A stretch of 16,914 bases of DNA from Candidatus Bathyarchaeota archaeon ex4484_135 (GTDB taxonomy: Archaea; Thermoproteota; Bathyarchaeia; EX4484-135): the NCBI GenBank assembly GCA_002255025.1, contig NJEJ01000045.1:1-16914 (forward strand), read 5' to 3'. The notes under the pieces are model-generated. The model did not search any database. It saw only the letters and a list, made by a program, of their open reading frames with translations, and was not told where the DNA came from. Within the stretch, counting starts at the first letter, position 1. Every line of letters starts with the position of its first letter. The translations under genes and the position numbers were made by a program. Shown here in pieces: positions 1-7,008 of the stretch.

Positions 1-599
1 AAAGCCGACACGACCTTCAGGACCTCTAGGGCCGCCCGGGCGTCCGGGTAAATGCCCTGCGTCTCGGCTAGGAAGCAGACGCCCTCTAGGCCCATGACCT
101 TGCCTAGGCCGAGGAGGATGCCAGCTGCACCGTATATGTTGCCCACGATCACGCCGTCGCAGAGCTTGACGGCTTCCTCTAACAGGGCCCTGTTGGTAGC
201 AGCACAGTAGACCTTTGGTCTCCCGACCACCCTCTCGCGGCGGTAGCCCCCCATGGTGAGGACCATCCTACAGCCCAGCTTCTTGGCTAATTTCAGGACC
301 TCCCAGCAGAGCTCGTACTGGCCCACGCTCCCCTCCGCCTGCGTGTTCCCGTACAGTATTATGAGGTCCTGAGGGCAGTAGTAGAGCTCGTTTATGGGGG
401 ACCTTATGCCCCCTCCCTCCACCGTCATGGCGAAGTCCTGGAAGGAAGAGGAAATTATCATGGCGAACTTACGGGCCTTCAGCTCCTTTATCATGTGCAT
501 GGCAGCTATGTTGGCCACGAAGCCCATCCCCGGCAGGCCCTCTATTAGGACGGGCTTCTCCAGCTTGGGCTCCTCAAGCAGCTTCACGATGCAGGCCAT
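1..599 (-). CDS. PAC2-family protein (proteasome assembly chaperone homologue), partial
   Basis: This is the first 199 codons of a protein whose C-terminus lies beyond base 1. The translated protein opens MACIVKLLEEPKLEKPVLI, followed by a glycine-rich GLPGMGFVAN turn (about residues 23-32), a GGYRRERVVGRP stretch and a GNIYGAAGILLGLG segment. These are hallmarks of archaeal PAC2 proteins, which resemble eukaryotic proteasome-assembly chaperones and have a purine-nucleoside-phosphorylase-like fold. Family members usually have about 240-270 residues, so roughly 50 are missing. The ATG at 599 is chosen because GGTG lies 5-8 nt upstream as a ribosome binding site and no other start codon lies in frame nearby. 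A TATA-like GCTTATCT (633-640) suits a short leader. The inserted element at 651-2116 now sits immediately upstream. The exact biochemical role in archaea is not settled; the family call is firm. Confidence 0.85.
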   Translation of the reverse strand, partial: MACIVKLLEEPKLEKPVLIEGLPGMGFVANIAAMHMIKELKARKFAMIISSSFQDFAMTVEGGGIRSPINELYYCPQDLIILYGNTQAEGSVGQYELCWEVLKLAKKLGCRMVLTMGGYRRERVVGRPKVYCAATNRALLEEAVKLCDGVIVGNIYGAAGILLGLGKVMGLEGVCFLAETQGIYPDARAALEVLKVVSA

Positions 600-632
600 C
601 CCGGCACCTGGGCATATATGGTTGTGAGGGCA

Positions 633-640
633 GATAAGCG
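633..640 (-). promoter_or_regulatory. TATA-like element for the PAC2 gene
   Basis: On the minus strand the sequence reads CGCTTATC, centred about 37 nt before the ATG at 599, giving a predicted start near 611 and a short leader that holds the GGTG ribosome binding site. It is a weak match to the archaeal TATA consensus. It sits just outside the end of the inserted element. Confidence 0.3.
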
Positions 641-650
641 TTCGTGGGGG

Positions 651-690
651 CGGTTCTGCTGAATAGCGGGGTGTTGAATGGAGGAGGTAT
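651..690 (+). repeat. Left terminal inverted repeat
   Basis: This 40-bp repeat begins CGGTTCTGCTGAATAGCGGG and ends in GGAGGTAT. Its reverse complement is found at 2078-2116 with four substitutions and one missing base. Its inner part (673-681) also pairs with 695-703 (GTTGAATGG against CCATTCAGC, one G-T pair) to form a local hairpin. That could be part of the 3' guide-RNA region that tnpB elements usually carry at this end. Confidence 0.75.
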
Positions 691-1885
691 CCCGCCATTC
701 AGCTTCCCCTCTTTGGCTCCCTTGGCTTGTCCACATCCCCCAGAGGGGTTCGTTAGGGCCAAGGTCATGGCTACACTTGAGGGGCGTTCAGGCCCGAACC
801 ACAGGCCCACATCTGAGGTCTTGAGCATGTTAAGACAGGCGGTAACGTGCCTATCGCCCTTCATACCCACATCGGGGGCACTCCACCCGCCCCATCGGGT
901 ATATCCTGAGCCTTGACCCGCATCTGGGGCAAGTGGATGATGTCCCCCTCGGATTAACCTTAACAGCCCTAACGCCCTCCTAAGCAGCCTTATACTCTAT
1001 CATGTGGAGGAAACGCCTAAACCACCATGAATTTAATCGCCTTTTCATCTCCTTAGAACGCCTTGATATTGGCTGAACCTTCTTGCTGATGGGGTTATAC
1101 CGCTTGACCTTAACATTCACATTATCCCTGAGCCCTCTTAGGTCTTCGCATATTATACCGTAGTCCTTCTCCCGGCATAGCTTCACGATATAAGCGGATA
1201 CTTGGTGAAGCCTTGTGCTTATTCTATTCTGATAATTCCTCTTCATTTTGCTCATGGCTTTTCTCAACACACGTCTATCACCATGATAACGCTTCTGGAC
1301 AGCCCTCCTACGGGCGAAGTAGCCGTAGGACGCCCTCTTTAGGTCTGAGAGGTTAAACACCATCACCTCACCATCAGTAGTAGCCACCGTTATATTATCC
1401 TCATTCACATCTATCGCCATGTAGCCCTTTGGCTCTTTTATCTCCACTTGCTTGGAGAATGTGATATATGCCGTCTTAGCCGTCAAGACGACAGACCTGA
1501 GCCTGTAACCACCTCTTACAAATTCCATAGCTCTCTTGTGGAGTGGAATAAAGATGTATTGTCTTGGCCTCAAGGGCACCCTTAACTTATCACCGACAAT
1601 GGTTATGGTCTGATTACCTATTTTAGCCATCAGCTTCTTAGCCCTTGGTTTCTTCACATTCTTGCCCTTCCTCTTAGCCTTGCGGTAGTTCTTCAGGATG
1701 GTAGTAGCTACCTCTATGGCACTAAGAGCATACCAACTGTGAAGCTCTAACTGCCTTAGCTCATGATAGACTTCTCTCACCAAGGCGTATCTTGATGTTA
1801 TCCCTTTCTCAAGCCCCACGTCTATGCACTTATTCACCATGTAACGGAATGTCTCAAGCAGCCATGATGGTGGTTCGTAGGGCAC
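651..1885 (-). pseudogene. tnpB: Degenerate TnpB (RNA-guided nuclease family) of a transposon
   Basis: The open part (1885 to 980, 301 codons) matches crenarchaeal TnpB: an N-terminal helical region, then RuvC-I around AIDVNEDN (D159), RuvC-II around IICEDLRG (E247), and KRRLNSWWFRRFL before the zinc ribbon. The codon after EYKAA is TAG at 978-980, where the family has Trp, so TGG to TAG is likely. Beyond it the same frame still encodes VNPRGTSSTCPRCG and then VECPRCGYEG, the two CxxC halves of the zinc ribbon. One extra base in a GGG run (about 857-859) then shifts the frame to GDRHVTACLNML; the RuvC-III motif normally reads DRD with a catalytic second Asp, which here is His. The family's true C-terminus is unclear because the shifted frame stays open through the repeat. 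In-frame codons with strong similarity extend upstream to 1927, where ACG follows a good ribosome binding site, so the true start may have been lost. The product is very probably not an active nuclease. Confidence 0.85.
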
Positions 1886-1887
1886 GG

Positions 1888-2034
1888 CTACTGTTTTGAA
1901 TGCATCTTGTAAAACTCTATCAGGCGTAGTATCACCTCCTCGTAGGGCTCACGCCTATGAACTTTCAGTTCATCAAGCAGCTTCTTGGTGCTCTCATGAA
2001 CCACTATCGTAGTTCGCTTACCCTCCCACCTCAT
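1888..2034 (-). CDS. Small ribbon-helix-helix (VapB/CopG-like) protein upstream of tnpB
   Basis: This is a 48-residue ORF starting MRWEGKRTTIVVHE and ending EFYKMHSKQ. The layout is that of a ribbon-helix-helix DNA-binding protein: a basic strand RTTIVV (7-12), helix A STKKLLDELK (15-24), a turn, then helix B PYEEVILRLIEFYK (30-43). Such proteins act as dimers, with the paired strands in the DNA major groove. The ATG at 2034 lies 28 nt after the centre of a TTAAATA TATA box, so the mRNA is probably leaderless. Its 3' end overlaps the extended tnpB frame, and its own codons form the GGAGGTGAT ribosome binding site for tnpB, so the pair looks translationally coupled. I infer that it represses the element's promoter. 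It could instead be the orphan antitoxin half of a VapB-type pair, but no toxin adjoins it. Confidence 0.72.
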   Translation of the reverse strand: MRWEGKRTTIVVHESTKKLLDELKVHRREPYEEVILRLIEFYKMHSKQ

Positions 2035-2057
2035 TCTATTCAAAGGTATGTGCGGGT

Positions 2058-2067
2058 CTATTTAAGT
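2058..2067 (-). promoter_or_regulatory. TATA box of the RHH-tnpB unit
   Basis: The minus strand reads ACTTAAATAG, a close match to the archaeal TATA box, centred about 28 nt before the ATG at 2034. This spacing predicts a leaderless transcript for the RHH gene. The box lies inside the element, so the element brings its own promoter. Confidence 0.6.
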
Positions 2068-2077
2068 CTAACTCAGA

Positions 2078-2116
2078 ATACCTCTCCCGTTCAACACCCC
2101 GTTATTCACAGAACCG
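2078..2116 (-). repeat. Right terminal inverted repeat
   Basis: Read on the minus strand this 39-bp repeat starts CGGTTCTGTGAATAACGGGG and ends GAGAGGTAT. It matches 651-690 in inverted orientation. It stops 13 bp before the TATA box of the M20 peptidase gene. Confidence 0.75.
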
Positions 2117-2128
2117 TGGGGGGGCAAA

Positions 2129-2137
2129 GTTAATTAG
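2129..2137 (+). promoter_or_regulatory. TATA box of the M20 peptidase gene
   Basis: GTTAATTAG preceded by the purine-rich CAAA (BRE-like) is centred about 27 nt before the GTG at 2161, the spacing expected for a leaderless archaeal mRNA. No ribosome binding site is seen before that GTG, which fits. Confidence 0.5.
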
Positions 2138-2160
2138 AAAAACGGGGGCTATCCACCTAG

Positions 2161-3453
2161 GTGACGTGGTTGGAGGAGCTAAGAGAGCTGAAGAACAAGG
2201 TCTTGAGGGAAGTCGAGCGTATGTCCGACGAGATAATACGCCTCTGCTCCGACCTCGTCAAGATACCTTCTGAGAACCCTCCTGGTGACATGAGGGAGAT
2301 AGCTGGCTTCGCATCTGACTGGCTATCCGACAGGGGCTTCAGCCCGGAGAAGCACGAGGCCGAGAAAGGGGCCGTGAACGTCCTCGTGAGGGCGGGCGAT
2401 GGGAGGCCCTGCCTCATCTTGAACGGCCACATGGACGTTGTGCCCGCCGGCGATAGGAGCAGGTGGAGCTTCGACCCCTACTCGGGCGAGGTGAGGGACG
2501 GCAAGGTGCTCGGCCGCGGTGCCACGGACATGAAGGGCGGCCTCGCCTGCATAATGTCGGCCTTAGTAGCCTGCTCAAAGGCCCTGGAGGAGCTGCCCGG
2601 CTCCGTGCTCCTGTCCCTGGTCCCGGACGAGGAGACGGGAGGCCAGAAGGGCACCAAGTGGCTCGTCGAGAAGGGCCTGCTCAAGGGCGATGCGTGCATC
2701 ATAGGTGAGCCCTCGTCCATATACGCCAGCCTCGTGGGCGAGAAAGGCGTCTGCTGGCTCAGGCTGACGGCTAGGGGCAGGCCAGCCCATGGCAGCCTCC
2801 CCATGTTGGGCGTGAACGCCATAGAGAAGGTCGTGGAGGCCATGTCGGTCCTGAAGGAGCTGGCCTCCTTAGAAGCCAGGTTGCCCGAGGACATCTCTGA
2901 GGTCATCACGGGCTCCAAGCTGGTCCTGAGGACCATGTTGTCCCAGATGGGTGTGCCCGATCGGCTCCTTGAGGGAGCCATGGAGGCCATAGACCATATC
3001 ACGGTCAACTTCGGCATCATAAGAGGGGGCGTGAAGGTCAACGTGGTGCCCGATTCGTGCGTGCTCGAAGTGGACATGAGGATACCGGCTGGCCTCACGC
3101 CCCAGGAGGTGAAGGCCAAGGTTGACGAGATGTTGGAGGAAGCCGGCCTCAAGGAGATTGAGTGCGAGCTCGTCCAGGCATCCGAGCCGAATTACACGCC
3201 TCCCTCCGAGCGGGTGTTCAAGCTCCTCGATGCCAACGCCAGGGAGATAGTGGGCATGGGCTTGGTGCCGTTCTTCATGACCGGTGCGAGCGATGCCAGG
3301 TTCCTCAGGGCGGCTGGAATACCGACCGTCCACTACGGGCCTGGGGAGCTCCACACCGCCCACGCCTATGACGAATACGTGAGGACCGACCACCTCATCA
3401 TAGCCACGAAGGTCATAGCCTGCACGATAATCGACTTCTTAGGTGGTGCCTGA
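2161..3453 (+). CDS. M20-family metallopeptidase (ArgE/DapE/CPG2-type amidohydrolase)
   Basis: This 430-aa zinc hydrolase removes an acyl group or residue from an amino-acid amide. All metal and catalytic positions of the family are present: H90 and D92 in NGHMDVVP, bridging D123 in GATDMKGG, general base E157 with ligand E158 in PDEETGG, E183 in IGEPSS, and H401 in TAHAYDEYV near the C-terminus. The lid or dimerisation domain falls at about 190-300, beginning KGVCWLRLTARGRPAHGS. Length fits ArgE/DapE proteins. The N-terminus carries an extra helix of about 20 residues if the GTG at 2161 is used; the TATA spacing supports it, while ATG at 2221 is the alternative. tgtA follows after 36 nt on the same strand. 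The substrate cannot be read from sequence: succinyl-diaminopimelate, acetylornithine, acetyl-lysine and dipeptides are all possible, and no biosynthetic neighbours help. Confidence 0.88.
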   Translation: MTWLEELRELKNKVLREVERMSDEIIRLCSDLVKIPSENPPGDMREIAGFASDWLSDRGFSPEKHEAEKGAVNVLVRAGDGRPCLILNGHMDVVPAGDRSRWSFDPYSGEVRDGKVLGRGATDMKGGLACIMSALVACSKALEELPGSVLLSLVPDEETGGQKGTKWLVEKGLLKGDACIIGEPSSIYASLVGEKGVCWLRLTARGRPAHGSLPMLGVNAIEKVVEAMSVLKELASLEARLPEDISEVITGSKLVLRTMLSQMGVPDRLLEGAMEAIDHITVNFGIIRGGVKVNVVPDSCVLEVDMRIPAGLTPQEVKAKVDEMLEEAGLKEIECELVQASEPNYTPPSERVFKLLDANAREIVGMGLVPFFMTGASDARFLRAAGIPTVHYGPGELHTAHAYDEYVRTDHLIIATKVIACTIIDFLGGA

Positions 3454-3489
3454 AGAACGCTCAAGCGGGCAGCGGGGCCGGGCCCGGAG

Positions 3490-5100
3490 ATGTGCTTTGA
3501 GGTCAAGAGCAGGGATCTGATGGCCAGGATAGGCGTGATAGAGACGAAGAGCGGCCGTTTTGAGACGCCTGCCCTGCTGCCCGTCGTGAACCCGGCCATC
3601 CAGGCCGTTAGCCCCGAGGAGCTTAGGTCCGCCTTCGGTTTCGAGGCCATAATAACGAACGCCTACATAATAATGAGGCACTTCGGCCAGGAGGCAGCCC
3701 GGAGGGGCATACACGCTATCCTGGGCTTCGATGGCGTGGTGGCCACGGACTCGGGTGCTTACCAGCTCCTCGTCTACGGCCGCGTGGACGTGGGGCCGGA
3801 GGAAGTAGTGGCCTACCAGGAGGCCATAGGGTCAGATATAGCGACCATCCTCGACGTGCCGACGGGCTGGACGGACTCCAGGGAAGAGGCCCTCAAGACC
3901 GTGCTCGAGACGGCCGAGCGTGGCCGGCAGCTATGGTCCCTCAGGACCCGGGACGACGTGCTGTGGGTCGGGCCGGTCCAGGGCGGCAAGTTCACGGACC
4001 TCGTGGCCCTCTCGGCCAGGCTGATGAGCGGCATGCCCTTCGACATACACGCCCTCGGCAGCCCGACGCTCGTCATGGAGGCTTACAGGTTCGATGTCTT
4101 GGTGGACATGATAATGGCGGCCAAGATGAACCTCCCGCCCGACAGGCCGCTCCACCTCTTCGGTGCCGGGCACCCCATGATGTTCTCCCTGGCCGTCGCC
4201 CTGGGGTGCGATACCTTCGACTCAGCTGCCTATGCCATTTATGCCCGAGACGGCCGATACATGACCGAGACGGGCACGGTTAGGCTGGAGGAAATGAACT
4301 ACCTGCCCTGCGATTGTCCTGTGTGTGTCAGCAGGAGCCCTGAAGACCTGCTGGATATGCCTAAGGACGAGAGGACACGCCTCTTAGCCATGCATAACCT
4401 CTACGCCTGCCTCAGGGAGCTCAGGGCCATAAAAGAGGCCATAAGGGAGGGCCGCCTCTGGGAGCACCTGGCCCTCAGGGCACGGTCTCACCCGTCCCTG
4501 CTGAAGGCCTTTAAGAAGCTGGCCCGGGATTACGGGAAGATCTTGGAGAGGAGTTCCCCGACCTCCAGGAGGAAGGGTATATTCATCTTCTCCTCTTTCG
4601 ACCTGCACAGGCCAGAAGTGCTGAGGTATCGGGAAAGGCTCTTGAGGTGTTTCATACCGAGGGGCCGCCTCCTGCTCCTGATGCCTTATCCGGAGCAGAA
4701 GCCCTTCAGCAGGTCGGAGGAACACGATAGGCTCTTCAGGACCCTTTTGTCCCGCCTCGGGGAAGGCTGGCGTGAGGTCCACTTGTGCCTGTACGGCCTG
4801 CCGTTCGGCCTAATACCGCTCGAGCTGGACCAAGTTCACCCGCTATCGCAATATGAGTTCTCGGGGCCAGAAGAAGGCTTTTACACCTGGGCCAGCGACT
4901 TAGTGGAAGAATACATTTCCTCCAGGCCCTACACCCTCGTGGTCTTGGTCTCCGACGGGAGCCGCTTGTCCTTAGTGGTCCGGGAAGCCTGTGTTAAATC
5001 TGGCCTCGAGCTACATGTCATAGAGGAGGCCGATCCCTGGTCCGAAGACGGCCTGTCCAAATTGGCCGATTACCTGGCCCGCCTGCTGGCCTCGGCCTGA
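3490..5100 (+). CDS. tgtA: Archaeal tRNA-guanine (archaeosine) transglycosylase
   Basis: This 536-aa enzyme exchanges guanine 15 in the D-loop of archaeal tRNAs for preQ0, the first tRNA-bound step of archaeosine synthesis. The catalytic TIM barrel occupies about residues 1-340: D87 in DSGAYQLLVYG, the GxDxFDSAAY signature at 239-247 (D241/D244, which includes the nucleophile), and a zinc site C274-x-C276-x2-C279 with H302. Residues about 360-530 form the archaeal C-terminal extension: the ELDQVHPLSQYE stretch and a FIFSSFDLHRPEVLRY strand-helix unit are typical of the C1/C2 region shared with ArcS. I do not see the terminal PUA domain of longer homologues such as the roughly 580-residue Pyrococcus enzyme. 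The ATG start has CCGGAG directly upstream as a ribosome binding site. It probably shares an mRNA with the M20 gene. Confidence 0.93.
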   Translation: MCFEVKSRDLMARIGVIETKSGRFETPALLPVVNPAIQAVSPEELRSAFGFEAIITNAYIIMRHFGQEAARRGIHAILGFDGVVATDSGAYQLLVYGRVDVGPEEVVAYQEAIGSDIATILDVPTGWTDSREEALKTVLETAERGRQLWSLRTRDDVLWVGPVQGGKFTDLVALSARLMSGMPFDIHALGSPTLVMEAYRFDVLVDMIMAAKMNLPPDRPLHLFGAGHPMMFSLAVALGCDTFDSAAYAIYARDGRYMTETGTVRLEEMNYLPCDCPVCVSRSPEDLLDMPKDERTRLLAMHNLYACLRELRAIKEAIREGRLWEHLALRARSHPSLLKAFKKLARDYGKILERSSPTSRRKGIFIFSSFDLHRPEVLRYRERLLRCFIPRGRLLLLMPYPEQKPFSRSEEHDRLFRTLLSRLGEGWREVHLCLYGLPFGLIPLELDQVHPLSQYEFSGPEEGFYTWASDLVEEYISSRPYTLVVLVSDGSRLSLVVREACVKSGLELHVIEEADPWSEDGLSKLADYLARLLASA

Positions 5101-5110
5101 CCGTGGCTCC

Positions 5111-5121
5111 AAATTTTTATT
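5111..5121 (+). promoter_or_regulatory. TATA box of the beta-CASP RNase gene
   Basis: AAATTTTTATT lies just after the tgtA stop. It predicts a transcript start near 5140. That places the first in-frame TTG (5120) inside the promoter and argues for a later translation start, at TTG 5138 (leaderless) or TTG 5171 (with a GGTGGAG ribosome binding site). Confidence 0.5.
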
Positions 5122-5170
5122 GGCCTCCTTCTACTGGTTGAAAAAGGCAGGAAGGGTGGAGAGAAGGGCG

Positions 5171-6427
5171 TTGAAACTGAGGTTTTTAGGCGGGACGGGC
5201 GAGGTAGGTAGGTCAGCCATCCTCGTGGAGGCTGGGAGAGCTAGCATACTGCTCGACTATGGCGTCATGTTGAACGATGAGCCAGGCTTCCCCATGCACG
5301 TGCCGCCCAGGGATGTCGATGGCATAATCATAACGCACGCCCACCTGGACCACTCGGGGGCCGTCCCCATATTCCACATAGGGCGTGGAGTGCCCGTCTA
5401 CGCCACGAGGCTCACCTTCGAGCTGACGGAGCTGCTCCTCCAGGACTTCATACACCTCACGGGCTACTACCTCCCCTTCGAGTACATAGAGCTCCAGAAC
5501 ATGCTCTCCTGTGCCAACTACGTGCCCTACAACAAGACCTTCAGGATAAAGGACGTATCCATAACGCTCCTTAGGGCTGGCCATATACCGGGCAGTGCCC
5601 AGGTCCTCGTGGAAGCCGAGGGCAAGAGGCTGCTCTACACGGGCGACGTGAACCCCGTGAACACGAGGCTCTTAGAAGGGGCCGACCTGAACTACGGGGA
5701 ACTCGACGCCATCATCATAGAATCTACGTACGCGGACGAAGACCACCCGGACAGGCTGGAGCAGGAGAGGGAGTTCGTGTCAAGGGTCAAGGAAGTGGTC
5801 GAGGCCGGGGGCACTGTCCTAGTGCCCGCCTTCGCCGTGGCCAGGGCCCAGGAGGTCGCCTGCATACTGAGGGCCCACGGCTTCCCTTATGACGTGATCA
5901 TGGACGGCATGGCTCGGAGGGTCAACGTGATACTTATGAACAACCTGAGGGAGCTGAGGGACCCGGAGCTGTACATGTCCGCCATGGACGATATAATACT
6001 GATACGGAAGAAGAAGGACAGGAAGAAGTTCGTCAAGAGGCCCTGCGTCATAATAAGCCCTGCCGGCATGTTGAAGGGAGGACCAGCGGCCTACTACGCC
6101 ATGAGGTTGGCTGGCAGCCCTAGGAACGCCATATTCCTCGTCAGCTACCAGATACCTGGCACGCCTGGGCACGAGCTCCTGGAGAACAGGATATACGTGG
6201 TGGACGGGAAGGTCCAGAAGGTCAAGGCACAGGTAGAACGCTTCGATTTCTCCTCCCACGCTGGCAGATCGGACCTACACAGGATGCTCTCGAGCCTGAA
6301 GGGCTCGCCCAAGGTCTTCGTGGTCCACGGAGCCGAGGGGAACTGCGAGAGGCTGGCCTCCTGGGCCCGAGATGAACTAGGCCTGGAGGCCTTCGCACCT
6401 GAGGCAGGGAGCGAGTTCGAGCTCTAG
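5171..6427 (+). CDS. Beta-CASP metallo-beta-lactamase RNase (archaeal CPSF2-like)
   Basis: This zinc-dependent ribonuclease homologue has 418 residues counted from TTG 5171. Metallo-beta-lactamase motifs occur in order: D29 in SILLDYG, H56-x-H58-x-D60-H61 in ITHAHLDHSG, the RAGHIPGS histidine, and the YTGDVN aspartate. Beta-CASP signatures follow: IIESTYAD (motif A), VPAFAVARAQE, the SPAGMLKGGPA segment and FSSHAGRSDL (late catalytic His). There is no N-terminal KH domain, so it is the short aCPSF2-type and not the KH-containing aCPSF1; aRNase J is the alternative. The frame is open back to TTG 5120, but a TATA box overlaps that codon. I therefore prefer 5171, where the protein opens MKLRFLGGTGEVGR as homologues do and GGTGGAG precedes it. 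The family acts in mRNA decay and 3'-end processing. Archaemetzincin follows 24 nt downstream. Confidence 0.87.
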   Translation: MKLRFLGGTGEVGRSAILVEAGRASILLDYGVMLNDEPGFPMHVPPRDVDGIIITHAHLDHSGAVPIFHIGRGVPVYATRLTFELTELLLQDFIHLTGYYLPFEYIELQNMLSCANYVPYNKTFRIKDVSITLLRAGHIPGSAQVLVEAEGKRLLYTGDVNPVNTRLLEGADLNYGELDAIIIESTYADEDHPDRLEQEREFVSRVKEVVEAGGTVLVPAFAVARAQEVACILRAHGFPYDVIMDGMARRVNVILMNNLRELRDPELYMSAMDDIILIRKKKDRKKFVKRPCVIISPAGMLKGGPAAYYAMRLAGSPRNAIFLVSYQIPGTPGHELLENRIYVVDGKVQKVKAQVERFDFSSHAGRSDLHRMLSSLKGSPKVFVVHGAEGNCERLASWARDELGLEAFAPEAGSEFEL

Positions 6428-6451
6428 GGGTGATGAGGCTCGGCCATCAGC

Positions 6452-7006
6452 GTGGAGCTGCTCGTGATGGGCAGGGTCGAGCCAGAGGTCCTTGAGGCGA
6501 TTGAAGAAGGCCTGGAGAAGGCCTACAGAGGACTGGTCAGGGCCTTCAGGTCCAAAAGGGCCTTAGAAGTGCCCAAGGTGGCTTACGAGCCCAGGAGGTA
6601 CCAGTACAACTCGTCCGTGATACTGGATTTCCTCAGGCGTTCCTTCGCCCCAGAGGGCGATAAGGTATTGGCTATAACACACGTGGACCTCTTCGTGCCG
6701 AGGCTCAATTTCGTCTTCGGCCAAGCCGAGTGCCCCGGCCGCTTCGCCATAATCTCGACGTGCAGGCTGAGGCCCGAGTTCTACGGGAACCCGCCTGACG
6801 AGGCCCTATTCTTGGAGAGGTGCGTTAAGGAAGCCGTCCACGAGATAGGCCACACGCTCGGCCTGAGGCACTGCTCCAACAGGCGGTGCGTTATGGCCTT
6901 CTCGAACTCCATATGGGATACGGATTTCAAGAGCGCCGAGCTATGTGAGGCCTGCCTAAGGGAGCTGACCCGTTATCTGAGAGTTCATGGGAAACCGTTA
7001 CCGTAA
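6452..7006 (+). CDS. amzA: Archaemetzincin (zinc-dependent peptidase)
   Basis: This 184-aa protein carries the diagnostic extended zinc signature: HEIGHTLGLRH (H130, E131, H134, H140) followed directly by C141, then C146, M148 (the Met-turn) and a C165-x2-C168 pair. The four cysteines bind a second, structural zinc found in archaemetzincins and not in other metzincins. Length is typical of archaeal AmzA (about 180). The GTG at 6452 lacks a strong ribosome binding site; GGTGAT lies 18-23 nt upstream, and the gene is probably read from the same transcript as the beta-CASP RNase. Physiological substrates are unknown for the family, and several members show little general protease activity in vitro. 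The family call is secure; the biological role is not. Confidence 0.9.
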   Translation: MELLVMGRVEPEVLEAIEEGLEKAYRGLVRAFRSKRALEVPKVAYEPRRYQYNSSVILDFLRRSFAPEGDKVLAITHVDLFVPRLNFVFGQAECPGRFAIISTCRLRPEFYGNPPDEALFLERCVKEAVHEIGHTLGLRHCSNRRCVMAFSNSIWDTDFKSAELCEACLRELTRYLRVHGKPLP

Positions 7007-7008
7007 AT

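Larger units (their letters stand above)
645..2122. mobile_element. TIR-bounded element carrying an RHH gene and a decayed tnpB
   Basis: The ends 651-690 and 2078-2116 are inverted copies of each other: 35 of 40 positions agree with one gap. Similarity stops abruptly at both outer edges. TGGGGG lies directly outside each end (645-650 and 2117-2122), as a target-site duplication would, although the G-run makes this weak. Inside are a 48-aa ribbon-helix-helix gene and a broken tnpB, both on the minus strand and visibly richer in A+T than the flanking genes. Known IS200/IS605 and IS607 elements, the usual carriers of tnpB, have no terminal inverted repeats and make no target duplications. The unit therefore looks either like a DDE-type non-autonomous element carrying tnpB as cargo or like an unusual tnpB transposon. 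No DDE, serine or Y1 transposase gene is present, so it would need help in trans. Confidence 0.65.

Noticed and set aside
673..703. Hairpin GTTGAATGG/CCATTCAGC as an IS200/IS605-type end
   Set aside because: The other end of the element has no matching hairpin and no TnpA gene is present, while a long inverted repeat joins both ends. The TIR explanation fits better.
574..870. A 98-codon minus-strand frame read as a separate gene
   Set aside because: It begins inside the tnpB zinc ribbon, and its first residues (GDRHVTACLNML) continue TnpB after the frameshift. It is the tail of the pseudogene.
394..916. Overlapping open frames on the plus strand at 394-627 and 644-916
   Set aside because: The first is antisense to the PAC2 gene, and the second lies across the left TIR and the tnpB remnant. 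Neither resembles a protein family or has its own promoter.
5120..5170. TTG at 5120 as start of the beta-CASP RNase
   Set aside because: It overlaps the TATA box, and the extra residues are not part of the family's N-terminus. Starts at 5138 or 5171 fit better.
6429..6470. C/D box small RNA (GTGATGA at 6430-6436, GTGATGG at 6463)
   Set aside because: No CTGA D or D' boxes occur at the required distances, and the second motif is inside the amzA coding region.
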